A stretch of 64,000 nt of DNA from the NCBI RefSeq assembly GCF_014201315.1, contig NZ_JACHDY010000003.1:62001-126000 (forward strand), given 5' to 3'. Positions within the stretch are counted from its first letter, which is position 1. The number at the start of each line of letters is the position of its first letter. The DNA comes from Edaphobacter lichenicola. Its GTDB lineage: Bacteria > Acidobacteriota > Terriglobia > Terriglobales > Acidobacteriaceae. Position numbers and translations under genes: made by a program. The notes beneath the pieces are model-generated. The model was not told where the DNA came from, did not search any database, and was given only the letters and a program-made list of their open reading frames with translations. This document shows, piece by piece, positions 34,576 to 43,033 of the stretch.

Positions 34576-35787
34576 ATGTTGCGATTTTCTACGGCGGGAG
34601 AGAGCCACGGGGAGAGCCTGGTAGCGATGGTGAGTGGGATGCCTGCGGGTGTGGCTGTGGATCAGGAGTTTGTTGATCGTGAGCTGTGGCGGCGGCAGAA
34701 GGGATATGGACGCGGTGGGAGGATGCGGATTGAAAAAGATACCGCGCATATTCTGAGCGGGGTGCGGCATGGGAAGACGATCGGGTCGCCGATTGCGATG
34801 GTGCTGGCGAATAACGATTGGAAGAACTGGACTGAGATTCTGCCTGTGGAGGCGGGAGATGCTACGAAGCATAAGGCTGTTGCTTCGCCGCGGCCTGGGC
34901 ATGCGGATCTGGCGGGGAGTTTGAAGTATGACTTTCCGGATGCGCGGTATGTGCTGGAGCGGGCGAGTGCGCGGGAGAGTGCGGCTAGGGTGGCGGCGGG
35001 TGCGATTGCGAAGTTGTTGCTGAGGGCTTTGGGGGTTGAGGTTGCGAGCCATGTGATTCGCGTGGGGAAGGCGGAGCTTGGGCGGGCGGCGACTTGGGAG
35101 GAGATTGCGGCGCTGCAGTTGAAGGAGGAGGTTTTGTTGAACTGCGTGGATGCTGAAGCTGAAGCTGCGATGAAGGCTGAGGTGGATGCGGTGTTGCGGA
35201 CGGGAGATACGGTGGGTGGGGTTTTTGAGGTGGTGGTGCATGGGCTGCCGCCGGGGGTGGGGACGCATGCGAACTGGGATGAGCGGATGGATGGGCTGCT
35301 GGCGCAGGCGGTGATGAGTCTGCAGGCGGTGAAGGCGGTGGAGCTGGGGCGGGGAGTGACGGCGGCGGAGTCGGTGGGGTCGGCGGTGCATGATGCGATT
35401 GGGTATGAGAAGGAGCAGGGTGTAGGGGGTAGGGAGCAGGGTGTAGGAAAGGCGGTGCGGTTTACTGGGTTTACTCGGGAGCAGAATAATGCTGGGGGGA
35501 TTGAAGGCGGGATCTCGAATGGCGAGGATGTGGTGGTGCGGGGGTATTTGAAGCCGATTTCGACGTTGAGGCGGCCGCTGGGGTCGGTGAGTTTTGAGAC
35601 GCGGGAGCCGGTGAAGGCTGCGTATGAGCGGAGCGATGTTTGTGTGGTTCCGGCGGCTGGTGTTGCGGCGGAGGCGATGGTTGCGCTGACGGTGGCGCGG
35701 CTGGTGGTGGAGAAGTTTGGTGGGGACTCGCTGCGTGAGATGCAGCGAAATTTCAATGGCTATTGTGAGCAGATTCGAGCGTATTGA
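34576..35787 (+). CDS. aroC: Chorismate synthase
   Basis: Final enzyme of the shikimate pathway: makes chorismate from EPSP with reduced FMN. LRFSTAGESHGESL, RRQKGYGRGGRM and AASPRPGHADLAGSLKY-like segments at the expected positions, and FTREQNNAGGIEGGISNGED near residues 298-317. At 403 residues it is slightly long because of an in-frame insert of about 20 residues (about 279-293) with the repeat EQGVG twice. The insert lies in the variable segment before the conserved FTREQN box and should be tolerated. A TACAAT at 34531-34536 is a possible -10. def begins at the base after the stop. Confidence 0.95.
   Translation: MLRFSTAGESHGESLVAMVSGMPAGVAVDQEFVDRELWRRQKGYGRGGRMRIEKDTAHILSGVRHGKTIGSPIAMVLANNDWKNWTEILPVEAGDATKHKAVASPRPGHADLAGSLKYDFPDARYVLERASARESAARVAAGAIAKLLLRALGVEVASHVIRVGKAELGRAATWEEIAALQLKEEVLLNCVDAEAEAAMKAEVDAVLRTGDTVGGVFEVVVHGLPPGVGTHANWDERMDGLLAQAVMSLQAVKAVELGRGVTAAESVGSAVHDAIGYEKEQGVGGREQGVGKAVRFTGFTREQNNAGGIEGGISNGEDVVVRGYLKPISTLRRPLGSVSFETREPVKAAYERSDVCVVPAAGVAAEAMVALTVARLVVEKFGGDSLREMQRNFNGYCEQIRAY
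35411..35447 (+). repeat. G-rich direct repeat inserted in frame in aroC
   Basis: GGAGCAGGGTGTAGG occurs at 35412-35426 and again at 35433-35447, exactly 21 bases (seven codons) apart. The same core AGCAGGGTGTAGG appears at the start of rsmB (37478-37490). This looks like a small mobile or slippage-derived repeat that has entered coding sequence. Confidence 0.75.
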
Positions 35788-36327
35788 GTGACGACAAAGG
35801 CGAGCGAGAAGAAGACGAAGATTCATGAGGTGGTGAAGTGGCCGGATCCGGTGTTGGCGAAGCCGGGTGAGACGGTGACGGTGTTTGACGCGAAGCTGAA
35901 GAAGCTGACTGAGGAGATGTTCGAGAGCATGTATGCGGCGCAGGGGATTGGGCTGGCGGCGCCGCAGATTGCGATCTCGCAGCGGATTACGGTGATCGAT
36001 GTGAGCTTCAAGAAGAATCCGGAGGAGAAGATTGTGCTGATTAATCCGGAGATTATTGAGCGTGAGGGCAAGCAGGTGGAGGAGGAGGGGTGCCTGAGTC
36101 TGCCGGAGATTCGGGAGAAGGTTTCGCGGGCGGAGTGGGTGAAGGTGAAGGCGCAGGATGTGACGGGGAAGTGGTTTGAGATTGAGGGGACGGAGTTGCT
36201 GGCACGTGCGATGCAGCATGAGATTGATCATCTGGATGGTGTGCTGTTTATTGATCGGCTGAGTCGGCTGAAGCGGGATCTGGTGATTCGGAAGATTAAG
36301 AAGCTGATTAAAAACGGTGAGTGGTAA
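35788..36327 (+). CDS. def: Peptide deformylase
   Basis: Removes the N-formyl group from new polypeptides. A 179-residue, GTG-started gene that abuts the aroC stop. The three motifs are GIGLAAPQ (about residues 54-61), EGCLSLPE (about 98-105) and QHEIDHLDG (about 140-148), giving the Cys/His/His metal site. The N-terminal dozen residues are basic and not conserved. fmt follows, but 214 bases downstream with palindromic element R3 in the gap, which is unusual for this normally tight pair. Confidence 0.95.
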   Translation: MTTKASEKKTKIHEVVKWPDPVLAKPGETVTVFDAKLKKLTEEMFESMYAAQGIGLAAPQIAISQRITVIDVSFKKNPEEKIVLINPEIIEREGKQVEEEGCLSLPEIREKVSRAEWVKVKAQDVTGKWFEIEGTELLARAMQHEIDHLDGVLFIDRLSRLKRDLVIRKIKKLIKNGEW

Positions 36328-36331
36328 TGGT

Positions 36332-36527
36332 GTCCTGCCGGACGGTCCCGCTGCGCGCGGGGCGCCCACTTCGTGGGGCGTATACCTTGTCTGGGTGGGA
36401 TGAGCTGCTTGGGTCCTCGCGATGCTCGGGCCGACCAGCGGGAGGACTTACGCGGATCACGGTGCCTTGACCGGTATACGCGTCACGAAGTGACCGCCCT
36501 CCGCGCAGGAGGCTCGTCCGGCAGGAC
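36332..36527. repeat. Interspersed palindromic element between def and fmt (R3)
   Basis: A complete 196-bp copy: GTCCTGCCGGAC at the left, GTCCGGCAGGAC at the right. Left hairpins are CCCGC-TGCGC-GCGGG-like and CCCAC-TTC-GTGGG; right hairpins are GTCAC-GAA-GTGAC and CCTCC-GCGCA-GGAGG. The centre is CCTCGCGATGCTCGG followed by GACCAGCGGGAGGAC. It begins four bases after the def stop and ends 14 bases before the fmt start. Confidence 0.92.
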
Positions 36528-36541
36528 AGAGGGTTATCAAA

Positions 36542-37474
36542 ATGAGATTAGTTTTTTGTGGCACGCCGGAGTTCGCAGTACCTACGCTCGAGGCCGTGAT
36601 TGCGGCTGGGCATGAGATTGCGCTGGTGGTGACGCAGCCGGACCGTGCGGCGGGGCGCGGGCTGGAGGTGCATGTGCCTCCCGTAAAGCAGGCGGCGTTG
36701 CAGCATGGCTTATCGGTGGTGCAGCCGGAGAAGATCAAGAACAACCTTGAGTTGCGCGGGCGGCTGGAAGAGATTAAGCCTGATGCGATTCTTGTTGTCG
36801 CGTATGGAAGGATCATTCCGCAGTGGATGCTGGAGCTGCCGCGGTTTGGGAATATCAATCTGCACGGATCGTTACTTCCTAAATACCGAGGTGCTGCTCC
36901 CATTCAGTGGGCAGTGGCTTGCGGCGAGTTGGTGACGGGCGTTACGACGATGCGGTTGGATGCGGGGCTCGATACGGGCGATATGCTGCTGGCGGCGGTG
37001 TGCCCGGTGGGGTTGGAGGAGACGGCGGTGGATGTGTACGGGTGTCTCGCCCCGTTGGGCGCGGAGTTGATGGTGGAGACGCTGAAGAGGCTGGAGGCAG
37101 GAACGATCTGTCCCGAGGTGCAGAACCACTCGCTGGCTACGCTGGCTCCGATTTTGAAGCGTGAGGATGGGCTGGTGGATTTTTCTCGCTCGGCGAAGCA
37201 GATTTACGACCGTTGGCGAGGGTTTCAACCTTGGCCGGGGGCGCACACGACGCTGCGGGGGAAGAAGCTGATTGTGTCGAAGATGAGGATTGGCGGAGCG
37301 CGTTCGGTTGCTGTGGGGGAGTTGCTGGTGGATGGGGAACAGATGTTAGTTGGGTGCGCGGGTGGGACGGTGGCGGAGTTGCTGGAGGTGCAGATGGAAG
37401 GGAAGAAGCGGATGAGTGCGGCGGAGTTTTTGCGGGGGTATCAGGTGAAGAGTGGCGAACGGTTGGGGATATGA
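36542..37474 (+). CDS. fmt: Methionyl-tRNA formyltransferase
   Basis: Formylates initiator Met-tRNA using 10-formyl-THF; its product is later acted on by Def. A 310-residue protein with LVFCGTPEFAVPTLEAV at the start, the catalytic segment NLHGSLLPKYRGAAPIQWA (Asn/His plus SLLPKYRG) and the C-terminal OB-like tRNA-binding domain (about residues 205-310, starting near FQPWPGAHTTL). GGACAGAGGG upstream, partly from the right end of R3, may serve as ribosome site. Its stop overlaps the rsmB start (ATGA). Confidence 0.96.
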   Translation: MRLVFCGTPEFAVPTLEAVIAAGHEIALVVTQPDRAAGRGLEVHVPPVKQAALQHGLSVVQPEKIKNNLELRGRLEEIKPDAILVVAYGRIIPQWMLELPRFGNINLHGSLLPKYRGAAPIQWAVACGELVTGVTTMRLDAGLDTGDMLLAAVCPVGLEETAVDVYGCLAPLGAELMVETLKRLEAGTICPEVQNHSLATLAPILKREDGLVDFSRSAKQIYDRWRGFQPWPGAHTTLRGKKLIVSKMRIGGARSVAVGELLVDGEQMLVGCAGGTVAELLEVQMEGKKRMSAAEFLRGYQVKSGERLGI

Positions 37475-38832
37475 AGAAGCAGGGTGTAGGGCCCAGGGGG
37501 CAGGGAGTAGAAGGGGCGGCGAAGGCGGTGGTTGCGCGGAAGAGGCCGGTGTCGGCTGGGCCTACGGCCTCGGTGGAGGCTGCGGTTGCGAAGATAACGC
37601 CCGCTCGGCTGGCTGCGTTTGAGATCTTGAAGCTGGTGGGGGAGAACAAGGGGCATAGCGATGAGTTGTTGCATTCGGCGCGGGTGGATGGGTTGTCGCC
37701 TGAGGATCGGAATCTGACGACGGCTCTGGTGATGGGTGTGCTGCGATGGCAGATTGCTCTGGATGCGCGGGTACGCGGGTTGTTGCAGAGGCCGGAGCAG
37801 AGGCTGGCGGAGCCGGTGGCGATTGCGCTGCGGATGGGGGCGTTTCAGTTGTTGCATCTGGAGCGGATTCCGGCGCATGCGGCGCTGAGTGAGAGTGTGG
37901 AGCTGTGCAGGGCGGCGGGGGAGCCACATGCGACGGGGATGGTGAATGCCGTGCTGCGGAAGTTGGCGGCGGCGCAAAAGCCGGGAGTGAGAATACATGA
38001 GTCGGTTGCGGCGTTTGCGGAGAGGCTGGGGCATCCGCGATGGCTGGTGGAGCGATGGGTGGCGGCGTATGGGCGGGATGCGGCGTTGAAGATCTGTGAG
38101 GCGGATCAGCAGGAGCCGGTTGAGGGTGGGATGTTCGTGGAGCGGGGTGGGGATTGGCCGGTGATGGATGATGGGTCGCGGCTGGTGGGGGAGATTGCTG
38201 CGGCGGCTGTGCCGGGGGCGAAGAGAGTTTGGGATTGTTGTGCTGCTCCGGGTGGGAAGACGCTGGTTCTGGCGAAGCGGTTGGGCGGGGCGGAGGGCGG
38301 ACCTGAGATCCTGGCGAGCGATGTGAGTGCGAAGCGGCTGGCACAGACGGAGGCGAGGCTGCGGCGGTATGCGTATGCGGAGCGGGTTGGGTTTGCGGTT
38401 GCCGATGCAGCGGAGGCTAAGGGTGTTGCGGGGGAGTTTGATTTGATTTTGTGCGATGTGCCTTGCTCGGGGACCGGGACGATGGCGGGGAATCCGGAGA
38501 TTCGGCATCGGTTGAAGGTGGAGGAGTTTGCTCGGCAGGCGGAGAGGCAGAGAGCGATTTTGAAGGGGGCGCTGAAGCGGTTGGGGCCGGGTGGGAGGTT
38601 GGTTTATTCGACTTGCTCGCTGGAGGCGGAGGAGTGTGAGGTGGTGGTGGATGCGGTTGTTGGTGCGGGTGGAGTGGTGCGGGTGCCGGTGGATGGGGTG
38701 ATGGCGGAGCTTGCTGAGCGTGGGGTTTTGAGTGGGGAGATGGGTTCGGCTGTGCGGGATGGGGCGCTGCGGACGCTGCCTGGAGTGCATGGGGGCGATG
38801 GGTTTTATGCGGTGATTCTGGAGCGGGCTTAG
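37471..38832 (+). CDS. rsmB: 16S rRNA (cytosine(967)-C5)-methyltransferase
   Basis: A 453-residue SAM-dependent rRNA methyltransferase. The NusB-like domain starts near ARLAAFEILKLV (about residue 46) and includes HAALSESVELCR; the catalytic domain has WDCCAAPGGKTLVLAKRL (motif I), DLILCDVPCSGTGTM (motif IV Cys) and LVYSTCSLEAEE (motif VI). The first about 40 residues are extra and not conserved; they begin with a KKQGVGPRGQGVE segment encoded by the same G-rich repeat found in aroC. The ATGA overlap with fmt supports the chosen start. Confidence 0.94.
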   Translation: MKKQGVGPRGQGVEGAAKAVVARKRPVSAGPTASVEAAVAKITPARLAAFEILKLVGENKGHSDELLHSARVDGLSPEDRNLTTALVMGVLRWQIALDARVRGLLQRPEQRLAEPVAIALRMGAFQLLHLERIPAHAALSESVELCRAAGEPHATGMVNAVLRKLAAAQKPGVRIHESVAAFAERLGHPRWLVERWVAAYGRDAALKICEADQQEPVEGGMFVERGGDWPVMDDGSRLVGEIAAAAVPGAKRVWDCCAAPGGKTLVLAKRLGGAEGGPEILASDVSAKRLAQTEARLRRYAYAERVGFAVADAAEAKGVAGEFDLILCDVPCSGTGTMAGNPEIRHRLKVEEFARQAERQRAILKGALKRLGPGGRLVYSTCSLEAEECEVVVDAVVGAGGVVRVPVDGVMAELAERGVLSGEMGSAVRDGALRTLPGVHGGDGFYAVILERA

Positions 38833-38833
38833 G

Positions 38834-38939
38834 ACAACAGCAACGACATCAGCAACCGCAACGACAACCGCAACGACAAAGGCTTGCTGGGGAGAGGAGT
38901 ACGTTCCCACCCATCGCGATGAGGCTGCGATGGATGGGG
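38834..38939. repeat. Simple CAACGA repeats and a C-rich hairpin
   Basis: 38834-38879 consists of CAACAGCAACGAC / CAACCGCAACGA units on the plus strand. 38906-38939 is a separate hairpin CCCACCCATCGC / GCGATGGATGGG (one mismatch, nine-base loop), followed by GCACCC. No ORF. The hairpin may terminate rsmB, although no T run follows. Confidence 0.6.
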
Positions 38940-38990
38940 CACCCGATGGCTTTGGGCTGGTTGGGATTTCAAGAACAGGCAACAGGAGGA

Positions 38991-39830
38991 TTAGTCGGTG
39001 AGGGTGATGTGGACTGGGTCGCCTTTGACTACGCGGTGGCCGGCGGGTGGGGTTTGCGCGATGACGGTGCCGATGGAGGAGACGGTGTGGGCGATGGGCT
39101 CGGTGAAGGCTGGGGTGGTGGCGCTGGGTGGGGATTGCGGCGTGAGTGGGGCGGCTTCTGTTGAGGCTGAGTTGAGGTTTAGGTCTTCGGCGCTGGCGAT
39201 GTGGAGGCCGGCGGATGCTGCTCTTGCTGCGGCGGCGGCGAGGGTGAGGCCGGCGAGGGAGGGCATGACGAAGGCTTCGGCGGAGTTTGCGCTCACGGGG
39301 TCGCTGAGGAGGAGGCTGACGCGAGGGCGATCGACGCCGATGGCGTTGGGGGTGGGGGTTTGGGCGATGACGACGCCGGGTTCGCCGGGGGCGGCGATGT
39401 GGGAGACGGCGCCGAGTTCGAGGCCGAGGCGGCGGATGTTGATGGTTGCGGTGCGCTCGGTTTGGCCGAGGAGGTCGGGGATGGCGACTTGCTGGGCGCC
39501 GAGGCTTTCGGTGACGCGGACGGGCCACTCGCGACGGACGGTGAGGCCGGGGGCGGGGGATTGGGCGAGGACGCGGCCGGGTGGGGTGTTGGGGGAGTAA
39601 AAGCGGTTTTCGAGGCTGAGGACGAGGCCGAGGGAGCTGGTTTTTTTGCTGGCTTCGGAGAGGGTGAGACTGGTGAGGTCGGGGACTTTGACCTCGTGGC
39701 CGTGGATGGCGAGGCGCATGGTGATGAAGGCGGAGACGAGCGCGACGGTGAGCATCGCAAGGGCGCCCAGAACGATGTTGAAGAAGCGGTTGATGCTTCG
39801 GGTGACTTTTCTGGGGATGCGGGGCTTCAT
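38991..39830 (-). CDS. PASTA-domain protein with N-terminal membrane anchor, no kinase domain
   Basis: A 279-residue protein. A short basic cytoplasmic start (MKPRIPRKVTRSINRFF) and one helix (about residues 18-40) anchor three PASTA modules (about 45-115, 116-190 and 195-279), each with the V-P-x-L ... GRVLAQSPAPG-like ending that marks the family. PASTA domains in PknB/StkP and PBPs sense peptidoglycan fragments. In many bacteria a PASTA kinase lies after def-fmt-rsmB; here a PASTA protein without kinase faces rsmB convergently. An upstream in-frame start would read into repeat R4 and is rejected. Confidence 0.88.
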   Translation of the reverse strand: MKPRIPRKVTRSINRFFNIVLGALAMLTVALVSAFITMRLAIHGHEVKVPDLTSLTLSEASKKTSSLGLVLSLENRFYSPNTPPGRVLAQSPAPGLTVRREWPVRVTESLGAQQVAIPDLLGQTERTATINIRRLGLELGAVSHIAAPGEPGVVIAQTPTPNAIGVDRPRVSLLLSDPVSANSAEAFVMPSLAGLTLAAAAARAASAGLHIASAEDLNLNSASTEAAPLTPQSPPSATTPAFTEPIAHTVSSIGTVIAQTPPAGHRVVKGDPVHITLTD

Positions 39831-39849
39831 GCGTTTTCTGAGTATATCT

Positions 39850-40045
39850 GTCCTGCCGGACGGGCCTCCTGCGCGGAGGGCGCCCACTTCGTGGGGCGTA
39901 TACCTTTTTTTGGTGGGATGAGCGGCTGGGGTCCTCGCGATGCTCGGGCCGACCAGCGGGAGGACCTTGGCTGATGACGGTGCCTCGACCGGTACACGCG
40001 TCACGAAGTGACCGCCTCCCGCGCAGGGAGCCCGTCCGGCAGGAC
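39850..40045. repeat. Interspersed palindromic element (R4)
   Basis: A complete 196-bp copy with ends GTCCTGCCGGACGGGC / GCCCGTCCGGCAGGAC. Hairpins: CCTCC-TGCGC-GGAGG (39865-39879), CCCAC-TTC-GTGGG, then on the right GTCAC-GAA-GTGAC and CTCCC-GCGCA-GGGAG. The centre is the TCCTCGCGATGCTCGG type. ATATCT stands directly on both sides (39844-39849 and 40046-40051), a possible six-base target duplication. It separates the receptor gene stop from the PASTA gene start. Confidence 0.93.
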
Positions 40046-40058
40046 ATATCTTCTCTTC

Positions 40059-42380
40059 TCAGTATTTGAAGCGGTAGCGTAGTTCGGCGAAGATCTCGCG
40101 GGGGTCGTTGTAGTGGAAGCCGCCGAAGGTGAGGCTGTTGTCGAGCAGGACGCGGCGATTGGCTACGTTGGTTGCGGTGACGGAGGCGGATAGTTTTTCG
40201 TTGAAGGTTTTGCCGATGGAGAGGTCGAAGGTGGTGTGCTCGGGGAGGTAGGGATTGGGGTAGCGTGGGTCGGCAGGTGGGCCGTCGGGATTGAAGCCGC
40301 CGTTGACGAAGCCGGAGCCGTAGTAGAGGTTGGTGGACGCGGTGGTTCGCCAGGGGAGGGTGGCGTTGAAGCCCACGTTGAGGGTGTCGCGCTGGTCGTG
40401 GTCGACGGGGGTGTAGTTGGGGTCGACGTCGCACTCGGCTGAGGTGGGAGGAGAGCAGATGAGGCCGCCGGTGATGGCTCCGCGCTGCTCGGCGATCTGG
40501 TTGGAGTAGGCGAGGTGGGCCTGGCCGAAGTTCCAGAGGCGCGGGCTGCGGAGGCTTAGCTCCCAGGCGCGGACGAGGGCGCCGTCGACGGTGACGGGGA
40601 AGTAGATGCTGGAGTCGCCGATGTTGGAGTGATCGAGGAAGTTGTTGATGCGGGTCTTGAAGGTGTCGGCGTCGAGGAGCCAGCCGCGGAGGGGGATTTG
40701 GACGCCGAACTGATGCTCTTCGTCGCGCTCGCCGTGGAGTGGGGCGAAGCTGGTTCCTGTGCTGAGGGCGAAGTTTTGCAGGCTGCAGGTTCCGGCGGCG
40801 ATGGCTGCGGTGGTGCAGCCGAAGGTGAGTAAAGGTGGCGGTTGGTAGAAGCGGCCGTAGAAGCCGCGGAAGACCCAGTTGAGTTTGGGGATGCGGAGGG
40901 CCACGCCGAAGCGTGGGGCGATTACGTTCTCGGTGAACTCGGCTTGAAAGTGAGTTTGGCGGAGGCCGGCGATGAGGGTGAGCCAGGAGGTGGGTTTGTA
41001 GTTGTCGGAGAGGTAGGCTTCGATGACTCCGCCTGAGGCTGAGTCTGGCGTGCGGAAGGCGGGTGTGTTGGTGCCGTCGTTGAAGATGGCGCCAAAGAGG
41101 TAGTTGTCGTGCTGGCCGAAGGAGTAGAAGCCGGCCTGAATGGTGTTGCGGGCTACTTCAGTGGTGATGTTGGCTTGTGCTCCGGCGTAGGTGGAGCTGC
41201 GGTCGGAGGTGGTGGCTACGGGGATGTCGCTGGGGTTGGATTCGTAGTCGGCGCGGTTGTAGTGGAAGAAGGGTGAGACTTGCAGGACCGTCGCGGGGTT
41301 GAAGGTGTGAAGCCAGGAGAAGGCGACGGTGCCGTCGAGCTCGTGCTGGCCGTCGCGGAGGCCGCTCGATTGGAACTGCTGGTTGCCGGGGCTGTTGGGG
41401 TCGGGGTCGTAGGGGATCTGGAAGTAGTCGGCGCGGAGCTGGGTGATGAGGCGGAGCTGGTCTTTGGGCGTGCGGTTGTAGAGGAGGGATGCGAAGCCGC
41501 CGTAGCCGTTGGCGGCGTCGTGAATGACGACTCCGGTGGGTGGGGAGAGGCCGTAGTCGCTGCGGTTGCCGGTGAGGCTGGCGTAGTAGGCGAACTTTTC
41601 GGTGTGGTTGCCGAAGTTGAGCTGGTCGTTGGTTTGGAGGAAGCTGCCTGCGCTGAGGATGAGCTCGGCCTGGCGGTTGCGCTCGAAGCCGGTGCGGGGG
41701 ACGACGTTGAAGACGCCGTAGGTGCGGTCGCCTACGTCGGAGGTGTAGCTGCCGCGCTGGACTTCGATGTAGTCGATGTCTTTGGGGTCGATCTGCGCGC
41801 CGAGGTTGGAGGCGATGTTGGTGTTGGGGATCTGGACGCCGTCGAGGAGCCAGGAGACTTGATGGCCGCCGCGCATATGGAGCATGTCGTGGGTGATGTA
41901 GGCGCCGGGGACGTAGTCGGTGATCATGGCCATGCTGTTGGTGCGGTCGGCCCCCGGGGTTTGGGCGATGTCGTCGCGGCTGATGAGGGTGGTGGGGGTT
42001 ACGGTGTTGACGTTGGCGGTGTTGAGGTCGGTGGTGACGTTGGTGGTTTGTTCGATGGTGCCGATTTGGAGCTCGATGTGGAGGACGGGTGCGGTGTCGG
42101 AGGCTAGCGTGATGGATTGCTTTGCGGTGTCGAAGCCGGGTTGCGAGATGGTGATGGTGTAGTCGCCGAGGGGGAGAGAGGGGATGGTGAAAGAGCCGTC
42201 CTGCGCGGTGGTGGAGGATCGGGTGAAGGCGGAGTTGGCGGCGTGGAGCTCGATGCGGGCGTTGGCGATGGGGCGGTGCTGCGGGTCGTGGACGACTCCG
42301 TGGAGCTGGCTGAAGATGGTGGCTCGGGCGGTGATGGCGCTGACGAGCGACAGGAGACAGAGTAGTGCAAGCTTGCGCAT
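40059..42380 (-). CDS. TonB-dependent receptor with carboxypeptidase-regulatory domain
   Basis: A 773-residue outer-membrane receptor, shorter than the one at 29274. Signal peptide residues 1-20; regulatory beta-sandwich about 24-105 (LHGVVHDPQHRPIANARIEL); plug about 125-215, with HDMLHMRGGHQVSWLLDGVQ; barrel to the C-terminal FAELRYRFKY. The plug segment is rich in His and Met, which could suit a metal complex. The preceding gene encodes a Cys/His-rich exported peptide and the next upstream a CDF exporter, so a role in metal uptake is a reasonable inference but not proven. Confidence 0.92.
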   Translation of the reverse strand: MRKLALLCLLSLVSAITARATIFSQLHGVVHDPQHRPIANARIELHAANSAFTRSSTTAQDGSFTIPSLPLGDYTITISQPGFDTAKQSITLASDTAPVLHIELQIGTIEQTTNVTTDLNTANVNTVTPTTLISRDDIAQTPGADRTNSMAMITDYVPGAYITHDMLHMRGGHQVSWLLDGVQIPNTNIASNLGAQIDPKDIDYIEVQRGSYTSDVGDRTYGVFNVVPRTGFERNRQAELILSAGSFLQTNDQLNFGNHTEKFAYYASLTGNRSDYGLSPPTGVVIHDAANGYGGFASLLYNRTPKDQLRLITQLRADYFQIPYDPDPNSPGNQQFQSSGLRDGQHELDGTVAFSWLHTFNPATVLQVSPFFHYNRADYESNPSDIPVATTSDRSSTYAGAQANITTEVARNTIQAGFYSFGQHDNYLFGAIFNDGTNTPAFRTPDSASGGVIEAYLSDNYKPTSWLTLIAGLRQTHFQAEFTENVIAPRFGVALRIPKLNWVFRGFYGRFYQPPPLLTFGCTTAAIAAGTCSLQNFALSTGTSFAPLHGERDEEHQFGVQIPLRGWLLDADTFKTRINNFLDHSNIGDSSIYFPVTVDGALVRAWELSLRSPRLWNFGQAHLAYSNQIAEQRGAITGGLICSPPTSAECDVDPNYTPVDHDQRDTLNVGFNATLPWRTTASTNLYYGSGFVNGGFNPDGPPADPRYPNPYLPEHTTFDLSIGKTFNEKLSASVTATNVANRRVLLDNSLTFGGFHYNDPREIFAELRYRFKY

Positions 42381-42489
42381 GGGGCTTCGGACTTCCCTCG
42401 TCAGAGACGCTGACGGAGTTGGAGCTGCGGAATGGACGGCAGTGCTCCCGTTTTGTTGCGGGAGGTGGGTTGGCTGCTGGTCGGGTCGC

Positions 42490-42873
42490 TTAGAGGGAGA
42501 AGGAGGGAGGGCCGCGTTTTTGGCGGGAGCGATCGAGAGCCACGCGGGCGCGGGCTTCGGTCTGGGTCTTTAGGGAGGGGTGGCTGACGATCCCGGCGAA
42601 GAGGAGGGATGCAGCGTTGCAGGAGAGATCTCCGTGCTGGATCTGAGTGACGGCCGCTGGGTAGGAGGGGCACTTCTGCGGGATCGTCGAGACGTTGATG
42701 CCGGAGGAGTCCGGCTGCTGCATGTTCTCCATGCAGTGATGCGCGCCGTTCCGTCTGCAGCAGGCCGGGAGATTCGCCTGGCTGCTGGCGGTAAGGGCCA
42801 GTAGGGGCGAGATCAGCGGCGAACTGAAGAGGAGAAGTAACGTGATGCTGATGAGGCGTCGCACGGTTTTCAT
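42490..42873 (-). CDS. Small exported Cys/His-rich protein
   Basis: A 127-residue protein, not a family I can name. It starts at MKTVRR (42873), with a signal peptide to about residue 32 (ALTASSQA). The mature start has CCRRNGAHHCM at 38-48 (C38, C39, H45, H46, C47, M48), plus C68 and C85; the C terminus is basic. Such a cluster is suited to copper, nickel or zinc binding. It lies 109 bases upstream of the TonB receptor on the same strand and probably forms an operon with it. Confidence 0.7.
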   Translation of the reverse strand: MKTVRRLISITLLLLFSSPLISPLLALTASSQANLPACCRRNGAHHCMENMQQPDSSGINVSTIPQKCPSYPAAVTQIQHGDLSCNAASLLFAGIVSHPSLKTQTEARARVALDRSRQKRGPPSFSL

Positions 42874-42958
42874 TGTAGCGGAGGTTTGTTGGCGGGATGT
42901 CACTGAGTGTTGGGTGCGATGGCAAAGTGCGACGACTAAGACAAAGGCGAAATACGGG

Positions 42959-42983
42959 GATCCTTCGCTGCGCTCAGGATGAC
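42959..42983. repeat. Short palindromic intergenic repeat (ATCCT...AGGAT type)
   Basis: ATCCT (42960-42964) and AGGAT (42976-42980) enclose TCGCTGCGCTC. The word is of a kind I have seen often in intergenic DNA of soil bacteria; only one copy is present here. Confidence 0.35.
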
Positions 42984-43033
42984 GACTTCCACACCTTGAT
43001 GACGACTGCCGTACCGCCTTATGGATCGCGCTG

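Noticed and set aside
39844-40051. Target duplications as a rule for all R elements
   Set aside because: Only R4 has matching flanks; R3, R5, R6 and R7 do not, so I do not claim a duplication length for the family.
37441-40434. A 997-codon open frame on the minus strand
   Set aside because: It runs antisense through rsmB and through repeat R4, and its translation is Arg/Pro/His-rich without any domain. High GC makes such antisense frames common here.
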